Made by a program: the position numbers and the translations under genes. A stretch of DNA of 64,000 nucleotides, from positions 1-64,000 of the forward strand of contig NZ_LDJJ01000005.1 in the NCBI RefSeq assembly GCF_001431465.1, read 5' to 3'. Numbering within the stretch: position 1 is the stretch's first letter; each line of letters opens with the position of its first letter. Shown in pieces: positions 40,811-50,460 of the stretch. The notes under the pieces are model-generated. The model was given only the letters and a program-made list of their open reading frames with translations. It did no database searches and was not told where the DNA came from. The stretch comes from Stenotrophomonas terrae. Lineage in GTDB: Bacteria > Pseudomonadota > Gammaproteobacteria > Xanthomonadales > Xanthomonadaceae.

Positions 40811-41302
40811 TCATTCGCCTTTGGCGAATTTCTCCAATGCATCGCCTTGCAGGCGATACACGGTCCATTCGTCCTGGGCGACGGCGCCAGCGGCCTTGTA
40901 GAACTCGATGGCCGAGGTATTCCAGTCCAGCACCGACCACTCAAAACGCCCACAACCCTGCGCCACCGCCAAGCGTGCAATGTGCTGCAGCAAGGCCTTG
41001 CCCGCGCCGCTGCCGCGCGCTTCGGGGCTGACGTACAGGTCTTCCAGGTAGATGCCGTTGCGGCCCAGCCAGGTCGAATAGTTGTAGAAAAACACCGCAT
41101 AGCCGATGGCCTGGCCATCGCGTTCGCAGATCAGCGCCTGCGCCTTGGCATCGGCGCCGAACAGGCTGGCGCGGATACCGGCCTCATCGGTCTGCACCGA
41201 GGATTCGGCCTTCTCGTAGATGGCCAGTTCGCGGATGAAGTACAGGATCAGGCCTGCGTCATCGGCAACTGCCGGACGAATCTGCACTTCAGCCGCGGCC
41301 AT
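40811..41302 (-). CDS. GNAT-family N-acetyltransferase
   Basis: 163 residues. The acetyl-CoA loop is LEDLYVSPEARGSGAGKALLQHIA, with FYNYSTWLGRNGIYLEDLYV before it, as in diamine (spermidine/spermine-like) acetyltransferases. The C-terminal WNTSAIEFYKAAGA is typical. It starts 4 bases after the rpe stop (GTG 41305 is an alternative), so the two are co-translated. The substrate is not proven. Confidence 0.85.
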   Translation of the reverse strand: MAAAEVQIRPAVADDAGLILYFIRELAIYEKAESSVQTDEAGIRASLFGADAKAQALICERDGQAIGYAVFFYNYSTWLGRNGIYLEDLYVSPEARGSGAGKALLQHIARLAVAQGCGRFEWSVLDWNTSAIEFYKAAGAVAQDEWTVYRLQGDALEKFAKGE

Positions 41303-41305
41303 CAC

Positions 41306-41980
41306 TCAGCCCCGCGCCGCAGCAACATTGCCGCGCATTTTGGCAATCATCGCAGCGTAGTCAGGCGCGTTGAAGATGGCCGAACCGGCCACGAAGGCGT
41401 CGGCACCGGCGGCAGCGATCTCGCCGATGTTGTCGGCCTTGACGCCGCCATCGACTTCCAGCATCACCGGCTTACCGAGCTTGTCGATCATCGCCCGTAC
41501 TGCGCGCAGCTTGTCCAGCGTCGACGGGATGAAGGCCTGGCCACCGAAGCCCGGGTTCACCGACATCAGCAGTACCAGGTCCAGGTCTTCCAGCACCCAG
41601 TCCAGCACCTCGACCGGGGTTGCCGGGTTCAGCACCAGGCCGGCCTTGCAGCCGTGCGACTTGATCAGCTGGATGGTGCGGTGAACGTGGCGGCTGGCTT
41701 CCGGATGGAAGCTGATGATGCTGGCACCGGCCTCGGCGAAGTCCGGCACGATGCGGTCCACCGGCTCGACCATCAGGTGCACGTCGATCGGTGCGGTCAC
41801 GCCGTGCTTGCGCAGGGCCTGGCAGACCATCGGACCGATGGTCAGGTTGGGCACGTAGTGGTTGTCCATCACGTCGAAGTGGACCCAGTCGGCACCGGCC
41901 GCCAGGACGTTGTCGACCTCCTCGCCGAGCTTGGCGAAATTGGCCGAAAGAATGGACGGGGCAATGATGCAGTTGGACAT
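41306..41980 (-). CDS. rpe: Ribulose-phosphate 3-epimerase
   Basis: A 224-residue TIM barrel of the pentose phosphate pathway. Metal and substrate motifs: [54 protein letters not shown] and [11 protein letters not shown]. Downstream of the J-domain gene and immediately upstream of GNAT. Confidence 0.97.
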   Translation of the reverse strand: MSNCIIAPSILSANFAKLGEEVDNVLAAGADWVHFDVMDNHYVPNLTIGPMVCQALRKHGVTAPIDVHLMVEPVDRIVPDFAEAGASIISFHPEASRHVHRTIQLIKSHGCKAGLVLNPATPVEVLDWVLEDLDLVLLMSVNPGFGGQAFIPSTLDKLRAVRAMIDKLGKPVMLEVDGGVKADNIGEIAAAGADAFVAGSAIFNAPDYAAMIAKMRGNVAAARG

Positions 41981-41991
41981 GACGGAGCCTT

Positions 41992-42321
41992 TCAGCGCTT
42001 GCGCAGGGATTTGATGCGGTCGTAGGCGGCGTTGATCTGCCGGGCCTTCTTCTCGGCCTGGGCGCGCAGTTCAGGCGCGGCACCGGCCACTTTGTCGGGG
42101 TGGTACTGGGACATCAGGCGGCGGTAGGCCAGATCGATCTCGGCGTCGGTGGCCTCACGGGTGACCCCCAGTTCACGGTACGGCAGGTCCTTGCCCAGCT
42201 GGAACCAGTCGCTGTCGAAGGCGTGCCCGAGCAGCAGACCAATAATCCCGCCAAACAAGGGGTTGGGCCTGAAAAGCAGGGCCCCGGCGATGAAACCGAA
42301 CAGTTTTCCGTACCAGCGCAT
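41992..42321 (-). CDS. Membrane-anchored short J-domain protein
   Basis: 109 residues. An N-terminal hydrophobic segment ([29 protein letters not shown]) precedes a J domain with the HPD motif in [11 protein letters not shown]. It resembles DjlA but lacks the central TerB domain. J domains stimulate Hsp70 (DnaK) ATPase, here probably at the inner membrane. It starts a leftward run with rpe and GNAT, 11 bp before rpe. Confidence 0.88.
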   Translation of the reverse strand: MRWYGKLFGFIAGALLFRPNPLFGGIIGLLLGHAFDSDWFQLGKDLPYRELGVTREATDAEIDLAYRRLMSQYHPDKVAGAAPELRAQAEKKARQINAAYDRIKSLRKR

Positions 42322-42486
42322 GGGTGGGTGAATGGCCTGAGGACAATCAAGACGTGCATTTTATGCCACAGCGGCCCGATCCGGCCGTACACTAGGCCGC
42401 CCGCCGACCAGCCGCGGGCCCTGCGGGTCCTCCAGACCCGGGTCCTCCAAGCCGGCGGCATTCATTGCCAAGTCCCAGGAGTGCCC

Positions 42487-43413
42487 GTGCCGACCACGCT
42501 GTTGCAATCCGATCTTCCCGGCCTGCCCTTGCGCCATCGCGGCAAGGTGCGTGATGTGTTTGATATCCCGCGCGAACGTCTGCCAGCCGGTACTCCCCCG
42601 GGCGAATACCTGTTGATGGTCGCCACCGATCGCCTGTCGGCGTTCGACGTGGTACTGCCCGACCCGATCCCGGGCAAGGGCGAGATGCTGTGCCAGGTGT
42701 CCAACTTCTGGTTCGCCAAGACCGCGCACCTGATGCCCAACCACCTGACCGGCATCGACGTGGCCAGCGTGCTGCCCGAAGGCGTGGACCCGGCGCTGTA
42801 TGCCAAGCGCGCGGTGGTGACCAAGAAGCTCAAGCCGGTACCGGTGGAAGCCATTGCCCGCGGCTATGTCATCGGCAGCGGCTGGAAGGACTACCAGCGC
42901 ACCGGCAAGATCAGCGGCATCGCCCTGCCCGACGGCCTGCAGCAGGCTGAAAAGCTGCCCGAAGCCATCTTCACCCCGTCCACCAAGGCGGCGGTGGGCG
43001 ACCACGACGAGAACATCGATTTCGATGCGATGGTCAAGGCGGTAGGCGCGGACATGGCCGAAAAGGTGCGCGATGCAACCCTGCGCATCTACAAGTTCGC
43101 CGCCGAATACGCGGCCGAGCGCGGCATCCTGCTGGCCGACACCAAGTTCGAGTTCGGCACCGACGCCGACGGCCGTCTGTACATCATGGACGAGATGCTG
43201 ACCCCGGACTCCTCGCGTTACTGGCCGGCCGACGAATACCAGGTAGGCATCAGCCCGCCCAGCTACGACAAGCAGTTCGTGCGCGACTACCTGGAGACGC
43301 TGGACTGGGACAAGACCGCCCCGGGCCCGGCGCTGCCGGCCGAGGTGATCGAGCGTACCCGCGCCAAGTACGCCGAGGCACTGGACAAGCTGGCAGGCAT
43401 CAGCGTCGACTGA
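42487..43413 (+). CDS. purC: SAICAR synthase PurC
   Basis: 308 residues, the long bacterial form. Starts at GTG 42487 with AGGAG (42477-42481) 5 bases upstream. Motifs: [11 protein letters not shown] (ATP), [38 protein letters not shown], and [13 protein letters not shown]. It joins aspartate to CAIR in purine synthesis. Not linked to purH/purD here. Confidence 0.96.
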   Translation: MPTTLLQSDLPGLPLRHRGKVRDVFDIPRERLPAGTPPGEYLLMVATDRLSAFDVVLPDPIPGKGEMLCQVSNFWFAKTAHLMPNHLTGIDVASVLPEGVDPALYAKRAVVTKKLKPVPVEAIARGYVIGSGWKDYQRTGKISGIALPDGLQQAEKLPEAIFTPSTKAAVGDHDENIDFDAMVKAVGADMAEKVRDATLRIYKFAAEYAAERGILLADTKFEFGTDADGRLYIMDEMLTPDSSRYWPADEYQVGISPPSYDKQFVRDYLETLDWDKTAPGPALPAEVIERTRAKYAEALDKLAGISVD

Positions 43414-43508
43414 TTCCTGCAGCGCCGGTCACGGATGCGCACGGCCACCGTGCGCATCCGTAGGGAAGCCGCGCTATGCTCTGCCGCTCAACCCGGGAGG
43501 GACGTGGA

Positions 43509-43982
43509 ATGAGTATTGCGCGACCGGTGGATCGTTACTTCGCCAGCTACTCCGGCGATCACGTCAACCACACCAACCAGGCCATCCACGTGTTCGCGGT
43601 ACCCGCGATCCTGTGGTCGGTGATTGCCCTGCTGTGGTGCATTCCACCACTGGTGCCGTGGTTCCAGCATGGCATCTGGGCCGCATTCGCCATGTTCGGC
43701 ACCTGGGCCTATTACAACCGGCTGTCGCGCCCGCTGGGCATCGGCATGCTGATCATCTTCTTCGTGTTCGGCTGCATCTGCCGGCTGCTGGAAGACCGGC
43801 TTGGGATCCAGATGCTGCTGTACATCGCCATCGGCGTATTCGTGGTGGCATGGATAGCGCAATTCATCGGCCACAAGATCGAAGGCCGCCGCCCCAGCTT
43901 CCTCACCGACCTGACCTATCTGCTGATCGGCCCGATCTGGGTACTGGCCAAGCTGTTCCGGCAGTTTGGATGGCGCTACTGA
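43509..43982 (+). CDS. Mpo1-like (DUF962) membrane protein
   Basis: 157 residues with about four helices. The family His motifs are YSGDHVNHTNQAIHVFAVP and WIAQFIGHKIEGRRP, expected to bind iron. Yeast Mpo1 is a dioxygenase for 2-hydroxy fatty acids; bacterial roles are not established. ATG 43509 was chosen; GGAGGGACGT lies before it. Confidence 0.87.
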   Translation: MSIARPVDRYFASYSGDHVNHTNQAIHVFAVPAILWSVIALLWCIPPLVPWFQHGIWAAFAMFGTWAYYNRLSRPLGIGMLIIFFVFGCICRLLEDRLGIQMLLYIAIGVFVVAWIAQFIGHKIEGRRPSFLTDLTYLLIGPIWVLAKLFRQFGWRY

Positions 43983-44474
43983 GCGCGGAAGATACTTCTG
44001 TTGTACCTGCCACGGGAATGTCGTTCTCCATTGAGGGGAAGATGGCCAAGCCCACCTGATTCCGCCGCCAGCGGGGCTGAGCCGTCATTCTGCGGGAGCG
44101 GCGCGGCCCTGTAGTGCCGAGCCATGCTCGACAAGAGGCGTTACCGGTAAAGCTTCAGCCGAACGTGGCTCGGCTCTACCTCGGTGGTTCCGGTATTGCC
44201 TGCTTCGCGGTTTACGCCGCTCCCACAAACAGAGCGGGGGTTCCGGCATCGCCTGCTTCGCGGCTTACGCCGCTCCTACACGCTGTCAGCCCGCTCCGGC
44301 GGATCGGAGTGGGCTTTGGCAGCTCGCCATGACGCGGCACTTTTGCGTTACCCGGCCACAGCCACTGGCAGTACTGGCTTGGGCGATCTAACCCGAACGG
44401 ATCATTCATAAAAAGTCGCTGATCGAAAAAATCGCCTGTTAGACTGCAAAACCCCTTTCTGAACCGCGCCCTAC
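43983..44474. repeat. Gap before the Mrp operon with SMAG pair and two GCGGTTTACGCCGC elements
   Basis: A forward SMAG variant (44111-44134) faces an inverted one (44156-44179), then two GCTTCGCGGYTTACGCCGCTCC elements (about 44203-44227 and 44261-44281). The last 190 bp before mrpA are less GC-rich (CATTCATAAAAAGTCG, GAAAAAATCGCC), so the promoter is likely there; I cannot fix its boxes. Confidence 0.8.
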
Positions 44475-47303
44475 ATGACGCCAGTCCTGTTGCTGCTGCT
44501 TGCGCTGCCCTTTCTGTTGGCAGCGGCCATCGCCCTGATAGGCCGCCTGTCCCGCGGGGCAGTCGCATGCATGGCGGCAGCCGCACCGGTGCTGGGCCTG
44601 GCCCTGCTCGGCAGCGTGACGCCGGCGGTGGTCGATGGCGAGGTGATCCGCAACAGCTGGCAATGGCTGTCGCAGATCGGCCTGGACTTCAGCCTGCGCC
44701 TGGATGGTTTGGCGTGGATGTTCACCGGTCTGGTGCTGGGCATCGGTGCGCTGGTGGTGCTGTACGCGCACTACTACCTGTCGGCTAAGGACAGCGCGCG
44801 TCGCTTCTATAGCTATCTGCTGCTGTTCATGGGCGCGATGCTGGGCATGGTGCTGGCCGGCAACCTGCTGCTGCTGATGGTGTTCTGGGAACTGACCAGC
44901 ATCAGCTCGTTCCTGCTGATCGGCTTCTGGTCGCACCGCAAGGACGCCCGCGAGGGCGCGCGCATGGCCTTGATTGTCACCGGTGGCGGCGGCCTGGCGC
45001 TGCTGGCCGGCGTGCTGCTGATCGGCCGCATTGTCGGCAGTTTCGACCTGGACGTGGTGCTGGCCTCCGGTGACCTGATCCGCGCCAGCGCCTTGTACCC
45101 CTGGGCATTGCTGCTGGTACTGGCCGGTATCTTCACCAAGAGCGCGCAGTTCCCATTCCATTTCTGGCTGCCGCAGGCAATGGCCGCGCCTACCCCGGTG
45201 TCGGCCTACCTGCACTCGGCGACCATGGTGAAGGCCGGCGTGTTCCTGCTGGCGCGCCTGCACCCGGCCCTGGCCGGCACCGAACTGTTCTTCTACGTGG
45301 TCAGCGGCATCGGTGCGATCACCCTGCTGGTCGGCGCCTGGAATGCCATCTTCCAGCACGATCTCAAAGGCCTGCTGGCCTATTCGACGATCTCGCACCT
45401 GGGCCTGATCACCCTGCTGTTCGGCCTGTCCACGCCGATGGCGGTGGTCGCCGGCGTGTTCCACATCCTCAACCACGCCACCTTCAAGGCCTCGCTGTTC
45501 ATGGCCGCCGGCATCATCGACCACGAGACCGGCACCCGCGACATGCGCAAGCTCGGCGGCCTGCGCAAGCTGATGCCAATCACCAGCGCGCTGGCCATCG
45601 TCGCCTCGCTGGCCATGGCCGGCATCCCGCTGCTCAACGGCTTCCTGTCCAAGGAAATGCTGTTCGCCGAAGCGCTGGCCACACAAGGCCCGGACTGGAT
45701 GCGCTCGGCAATCAGCGCTGCCGCCCTGCTGGCCGGCGTACTCGGCGTGGCCTACAGCCTGCGTTTCGTCCACGACACCTTCTTCGGCAAGGGGCCGGTC
45801 GACATCGACGTGGTGCCGCATGAACCGCCGCGCTGGATGAAGGTGCCGGTGGAAGTGCTGGTGGTGATCTGCCTGGCGGTGGGCATTGCCCCGGCGCTGA
45901 CCATCGCGCCGGTGCTGCAGACCGCGGCCGCTTCCATCCTGGGTGCCTCGATGCCGGCGTATAGCCTGTCGGTGTGGCATGGCTTCAACCTGCCGTTGGC
46001 GATGAGCGCGGTGGGCGTGGTCGGCGGCGTTGCGCTGTACTTCGGCCTGCGTCGTTTCACCGACCTGTACGCCGCGCGCAACCGCCCCACCGGCAAGCAC
46101 CTGTTCCACCGCGCCCTCGACCTGCTGTTCGGCTTCGCCCACAGCGTCACCACCGCACTGGCCAATGGCAGCCTGCAGCGCATGTTGTTCGCCCTGGTGC
46201 TGGTGGCGGTGATCGTCGCCGCCGCGCCGTACATCGCCAACCCGGTCATGCCGGTGTGGCCGGCGCCGCAATCGTTGCCGCTGCTGGGCTGGACGCTGTG
46301 GCTGGTGATGCTGGCCTGCGCGTTTGCCGGCCTGTTCCTGTACCAGCAGCGCCTGCTGGCGGTGATTGTGATGGGCGGAACCGGCCTGATGGTGGCGCTG
46401 ACCTTCGTGTTCCTGTCGGCCCCGGATCTGGCCCTGACCCAGTTGATGGTGGAGATGGTGACGCTGGCACTGATGCTGCTGGGCATGAACTACCTGCCGA
46501 CGCAGTCACCGCCGGAGCACTCGCGCTGGCGCAAGCGCCGCGATGCGCTGCTCGCCATCGTTGCCGGCGTTGGCATCGCCGCGTTGGCCTACTCGTTGAT
46601 GACCCTGCCGCCCAACACCATGTCCGGTGAGATGCTGCTGCGCTCCCTGCCCGAGGCCTATGGCCACAACGTGGTCAACGTGATCCTGGTCGACTTCCGC
46701 GGCTTCGATACCTTCGGCGAAATCACCGTGTTCGGCATCGCCGCGCTGGTGGTGCACGCCATGCTGCGACGCACGCGGATGGCGCCGGAACAGATCATGC
46801 CGGGCCCGCCGATCAAGCTGCCGGTGCCGGCCGATCTGGCCCAGATCATGTTCCCGCTGACCCTGACGGTGTCGATCTTCCTGTTCCTGCGCGGCCACAA
46901 CGCGCCGGGTGGCGGTTTCATCGCCGGCCTGGTGCTGGCGGTGCCGCTGCTGATCCAGTACGTGATCCAGGGCACGGTGTCGGTGGAGTCGCGCTTCGGC
47001 TTCGATTACATCCGCTGCATCGGCCTGGGCCTGTTGATCGCCCTGCTCAGTGGCGTGGCCTCGATGCTGTTCGGCGTACCGTTCCTGACCAGTGGCCACC
47101 TGGACCTGGAGCTGCCCTTGATCGGTACCGTGCCGCTGGCCAGCGCCATTGGTTTTGATACCGGCGTGTACCTGGTGGTGTTCGGCGGGGTGATGCTGAT
47201 CCTGTCGATGATGGGCACCATCAAGCCCTCGCGCACCCGCAATGCCCGCAATGGCGAAATCGATATCCACCGCCGTTCGGCACGCACCGGGGAGATGCAC
47301 TGA
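44475..47303 (+). CDS. mrpA: Mrp antiporter subunit A (fused with B domain)
   Basis: 942 residues, the largest subunit of the multisubunit Na+(K+)/H+ antiporter. Residues about 1-610 are the NuoL-like proton-pumping domain with the conserved antiporter loops (e.g. FPFHFWLPQAMAAPTPVSAYLHSATMVKAG). The middle is the MbhD/E-type region. The last ~150 residues (FPLTLTVSIFLFLRGHNAPGGGFIAGLV) are the MrpB domain, so A and B are fused as in PhaAB-type (group 2) systems. Helps in alkali and sodium stress. It leads a tight six-gene operon. Confidence 0.95.
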   Translation: MTPVLLLLLALPFLLAAAIALIGRLSRGAVACMAAAAPVLGLALLGSVTPAVVDGEVIRNSWQWLSQIGLDFSLRLDGLAWMFTGLVLGIGALVVLYAHYYLSAKDSARRFYSYLLLFMGAMLGMVLAGNLLLLMVFWELTSISSFLLIGFWSHRKDAREGARMALIVTGGGGLALLAGVLLIGRIVGSFDLDVVLASGDLIRASALYPWALLLVLAGIFTKSAQFPFHFWLPQAMAAPTPVSAYLHSATMVKAGVFLLARLHPALAGTELFFYVVSGIGAITLLVGAWNAIFQHDLKGLLAYSTISHLGLITLLFGLSTPMAVVAGVFHILNHATFKASLFMAAGIIDHETGTRDMRKLGGLRKLMPITSALAIVASLAMAGIPLLNGFLSKEMLFAEALATQGPDWMRSAISAAALLAGVLGVAYSLRFVHDTFFGKGPVDIDVVPHEPPRWMKVPVEVLVVICLAVGIAPALTIAPVLQTAAASILGASMPAYSLSVWHGFNLPLAMSAVGVVGGVALYFGLRRFTDLYAARNRPTGKHLFHRALDLLFGFAHSVTTALANGSLQRMLFALVLVAVIVAAAPYIANPVMPVWPAPQSLPLLGWTLWLVMLACAFAGLFLYQQRLLAVIVMGGTGLMVALTFVFLSAPDLALTQLMVEMVTLALMLLGMNYLPTQSPPEHSRWRKRRDALLAIVAGVGIAALAYSLMTLPPNTMSGEMLLRSLPEAYGHNVVNVILVDFRGFDTFGEITVFGIAALVVHAMLRRTRMAPEQIMPGPPIKLPVPADLAQIMFPLTLTVSIFLFLRGHNAPGGGFIAGLVLAVPLLIQYVIQGTVSVESRFGFDYIRCIGLGLLIALLSGVASMLFGVPFLTSGHLDLELPLIGTVPLASAIGFDTGVYLVVFGGVMLILSMMGTIKPSRTRNARNGEIDIHRRSARTGEMH

Positions 47304-47683
47304 TGGAACTGGCACTGGCAAGCGCCATCGGCGTACTGGCTGGCATCGGCATCTACCTGTTGCTGCGCGCGCGCAGCTTCGACGTGATCCTGGGCATGAC
47401 CTTCCTGTCCTACGCCACCAACCTGCTGATCTTCAGCGCAGGCCGGCCGGTGATCGGCAAGGCGCCGGTGCTCAAGGATGGCGTGGCCACCAGCCTGGCC
47501 CATTACACCGACCCACTGCCGCAGGCACTGGTGCTGACCGCTATCGTGATCGCCTTTGCGATGACCGCGGTGAGCATCGTGCTGGCCATGCGCAGCCGCA
47601 GCGACAACAACAGCGATCATGTCGACGCCCACGAGCCCGAATTGCCGGCTGACGATGCGGCCAAGCCGGGAGCCGGCGCATGA
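47303..47683 (+). CDS. mrpC: Mrp antiporter subunit C
   Basis: 126 residues, NuoK-like, three helices: IGIYLLLRARSFDVILGMTFLSYATNLLIF and ALVLTAIVIAFAMTAVSIVLA. Shares one base with the mrpA stop. Confidence 0.95.
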   Translation: MELALASAIGVLAGIGIYLLLRARSFDVILGMTFLSYATNLLIFSAGRPVIGKAPVLKDGVATSLAHYTDPLPQALVLTAIVIAFAMTAVSIVLAMRSRSDNNSDHVDAHEPELPADDAAKPGAGA

Positions 47684-49230
47684 ACCATCTGGTGATCCTG
47701 CCGATCCTGATCCCACTGCTCGGCGCCGCGTTGTCCCTTTTCATCGAGCACCGCCGCTACGGCCCCAAGGTGCAGCGCAGCGTGGCCTGGGCCAGCATGG
47801 CGGCGCTGGCGGTAGCAGTGGCATTGCTGGTCGCGCAGACCAGCCAGGGCCAGATCTCGGCCTACCTGCTGGGTGACTGGCCGGCGCGGCTGGGCATCGC
47901 CCTGGTGGCCGACGGCCTGGCCGGCTGGATGCTGGCCACCACCCTGCTGCTGGCCATCCCCTGCCTGCTGTACGCCTGCACCGGTTGGGACCGGCGCGCA
48001 CCGCACTTCCATGCGCTGTTCCAGTTCCAGCTGGTCGGCCTCAATGGTGCCTTCCTGACCGGCGACATCTTCAACCTGTTTGTGTTCTTCGAGGTGATGC
48101 TGATCGCTTCCTACGGCCTGCTGCTGTCTGGCGGGCGCGGCCTGCGCATGCGCATCGGCCTGCATTACGTGGTGTTCAACGTCACCGCCTCGACCCTGTT
48201 CCTGATCGCGCTGGGCATGCTCTACGCCACCCTGGGCTCGTTGAACATGGCCGAGATCAGTCAGCGCATCATCGAGCTGCCGCCCTCGCACCTGAAGCTG
48301 GCCAAGGCCGCATTGGGTTTGTTGCTGCTGGTGTTCTGCTCCAAGGCGGCGCTGCTGCCGATGTACCTGTGGCTGCCCGAATCCTATGCACGTGCACCGG
48401 CGGCGGTGGCCGCGCTGTTCGTGATCATGACCAAGGTCGGGCTGTACTCGGTGCTGCGGGTGACCTCGCTGTGGTTCGACGCCGACGCCGGCGCGATGAG
48501 CGGCTATGGCAGCGACTGGCTGTTGTGGGCCGGCATCGCCACCCTGGTGGTTGGCGCACTGGGTGCGCTGGCAGCCACCCGCATGAGCGTGCTGGTGGCC
48601 TACCTGGTGGTGGTCTCGGCGGCGACGCTGTTCATCGCCTTTGCGCTGGGCAATGCCGGCACCATCTCCGCAGGCCTGTACTACCTGCCGCACAGCACCT
48701 TTGCCGCCGCGGCACTGTTCCTGATCGCCGACCTGATGCGCCGCCGGCGCGTGCAGGCCGACCGCCGCCGCGAGCATGAGCTGGCCGCCGTACTGCCGAG
48801 CAGGACCGTGCCGGGCCTGCTGTTCCTGGTCAGCGCGGTGGCCGTGGCCGGGTTGCCGCCACTGGCTGGGTTCCTGGCCAAGGCAGCGCTGCTGTCGGCG
48901 GTACCCGCCGCGCATACCGGCGTGGTCTGGACGGTGGTGCTGGGCAGCAGCCTGCTGGTGATCATGGGCCTGGCCCGTACCGGCATCCGCCTGTTCTGGC
49001 GCGTGCCCGGCGATGATGACGCCGCCATCCCGGACCCCGAACCCGTGGATGCACCAGCGCGCCCCTTTGAAACCACCGCCACCTGCCTGCTGCTGGGCTA
49101 TGTGGTGCTGATGAGCGTGTTCGCCGCGCCGCTGATGCGCCAGACCGACGCCATCGCCGCGCAGCTGCTGGCACCGGATCAATACCTGCACGATGTACGC
49201 GGCACCGCGCCGCAGGTGAGGCAGCCATGA
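47680..49230 (+). CDS. mrpD: Mrp antiporter subunit D
   Basis: 516 residues, NuoM/N-like with about 14 helices. Conserved: DIFNLFVFFEVMLIASYGLLL (acidic residue in helix V), LPMYLWLPESYARAPAAVAALFVIMTKVGLYSVLR. Overlaps mrpC by 4 bases. Confidence 0.95.
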   Translation: MNHLVILPILIPLLGAALSLFIEHRRYGPKVQRSVAWASMAALAVAVALLVAQTSQGQISAYLLGDWPARLGIALVADGLAGWMLATTLLLAIPCLLYACTGWDRRAPHFHALFQFQLVGLNGAFLTGDIFNLFVFFEVMLIASYGLLLSGGRGLRMRIGLHYVVFNVTASTLFLIALGMLYATLGSLNMAEISQRIIELPPSHLKLAKAALGLLLLVFCSKAALLPMYLWLPESYARAPAAVAALFVIMTKVGLYSVLRVTSLWFDADAGAMSGYGSDWLLWAGIATLVVGALGALAATRMSVLVAYLVVVSAATLFIAFALGNAGTISAGLYYLPHSTFAAAALFLIADLMRRRRVQADRRREHELAAVLPSRTVPGLLFLVSAVAVAGLPPLAGFLAKAALLSAVPAAHTGVVWTVVLGSSLLVIMGLARTGIRLFWRVPGDDDAAIPDPEPVDAPARPFETTATCLLLGYVVLMSVFAAPLMRQTDAIAAQLLAPDQYLHDVRGTAPQVRQP

Positions 49231-49733
49231 GCGAACGTCGCCCCTTGCTGCGCCGGGTATTCCCCTCGCCAGCCCTGTCGATCACCGTGGTCGCGTTCTG
49301 GATGGTGATGTCGTCCAGCTTCGACCTCGGCCAGCTGGTGCTGGGCCTGTTGCTGGGTGTGGTCATTCCCTTGTTCGCCGCCCGCCTGGACCGCGAGTTC
49401 GCCCGCCTCGGCACGCTGCGGCCAGTGCCCAAGCTGATCGCGGTGGTGCTGTGGGACATCCTGGTGTCCAACCTGCGCGTGGCCGCCCAGGTGCTGGGGC
49501 CCGAGCGCAAGCTCAAGCCGGGCTTCATCTGGGTGCCGCTGGATATCGCCAACATCCACGGTATCGCCGCACTGACCAGTTTCATCACCCTGACCCCGGG
49601 CACGGTATCGGCGGCGCTGTCCGAGGACCGCCGCCATCTGCTGGTGCATGTGCTGCACCTGGAAGATGCCAATGCCCTGATCAACGAGATCAAAAGCCGC
49701 TACGAAGCGCCGCTGATGGAGATCTTCCCGTGA
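49227..49733 (+). CDS. mrpE: Mrp antiporter subunit E
   Basis: 168 residues. The family motif FITLTPGTVSAALSEDRRHLLVHVLHLED follows two or three N-terminal helices. Overlaps mrpD by 4 bases. Confidence 0.94.
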   Translation: MSERRPLLRRVFPSPALSITVVAFWMVMSSSFDLGQLVLGLLLGVVIPLFAARLDREFARLGTLRPVPKLIAVVLWDILVSNLRVAAQVLGPERKLKPGFIWVPLDIANIHGIAALTSFITLTPGTVSAALSEDRRHLLVHVLHLEDANALINEIKSRYEAPLMEIFP

Positions 49734-50014
49734 ACGGTTACCAGATATTCGAAACCACCCTGGTGGTCTGCATGCACCTGGTCGGCATCGCCATGCTGCT
49801 GTCGCTGTGGCGGCTGCTGCGCGGCCCGACCGTGCCGGACCGCATCCTGGCGCTGGACACCTTGTCGGTCACCGCCATCGCCGAGCTGATGTTGTTCGGC
49901 ATGTACCTGGACTCGGCCATCTATTTCGAGGCGGCCCTGATCATCGCCATGCTGGGTTTCTGCAGCACGGTGGTGCTGAGCAAGTTCGTGCTGCGCAGGG
50001 ATATCGTCGAATGA
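49730..50014 (+). CDS. mrpF: Mrp antiporter subunit F
   Basis: 94 residues with three helices and RGPTVPDRILALDTLSVTAIAELMLFG, the subunit signature. GTG 49730 overlaps the mrpE stop (GTGA). Confidence 0.94.
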   Translation: MNGYQIFETTLVVCMHLVGIAMLLSLWRLLRGPTVPDRILALDTLSVTAIAELMLFGMYLDSAIYFEAALIIAMLGFCSTVVLSKFVLRRDIVE

Positions 50015-50346
50015 TCACGTTTCTGCAGATTGCATTGTCGGCGCTGCTGGTCTTTGGCTGCTTCTTCATCCTGGTCGGCGCTCTCGGGCTGGTGCGTTTC
50101 TCCGATTTCTTCAAGCGCCTGCACGCCCCCACCAAGGCCAGCACGCTGGGCGTGGGCTGCGTGCTGGTGTGTTCGGTGGCGTATCACATCTTCCTCGGCC
50201 AGGACCCGCAGCCGCGCGAGCTGCTGATCACCGTATTCCTGTTCATCACCGCCCCGATCAGCGCCCACCTGATGGCCAAGGCGGCACTGTCGCTGATGAT
50301 GGAAAGCCGCCCCGAGCCGCCGAAAGACGAGCAGAAAAGCCCGTAG
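50011..50346 (+). CDS. mrpG: Mrp antiporter subunit G
   Basis: 111 residues with LVGALGLVRFSDFFKRLHAPTKASTLGVG, the family core, and ITAPISAHLMAKAA. It overlaps mrpF by 4 bases. Its TAG stop (50344-50346) is the first part of a GTAGGAGCGGCG repeat element, so a repeat supplies the end of the operon. Confidence 0.94.
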   Translation: MITFLQIALSALLVFGCFFILVGALGLVRFSDFFKRLHAPTKASTLGVGCVLVCSVAYHIFLGQDPQPRELLITVFLFITAPISAHLMAKAALSLMMESRPEPPKDEQKSP

Positions 50347-50460
50347 GAGCGGCGTAAGCCGCGAAGTCAGCGCAAACCAAAGCGCCGACCGGGATGCAAT
50401 TGCATGACACGCTGCCGCCGCTGTTGCAGTGGCTTCGCGGCTGACGCCGCTCCTACACGG
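50343..50460. repeat. Inverted pair of GCGGCTKACGCCGC elements between mrpG and a Ca/Na antiporter
   Basis: An inverted copy at 50343-50366 (GTAGGAGCGGCGTAAGCC) faces a forward copy at about 50432-50456 (GCTTCGCGGCTGACGCCG). The first holds the mrpG stop codon; the second holds the stop (50453-50455) of the convergent antiporter gene. Confidence 0.88.

Noticed and set aside
44439..46271. 610-codon frame opposite mrpA
   Set aside because: Shadow frame with no domain; mrpA is strongly supported.
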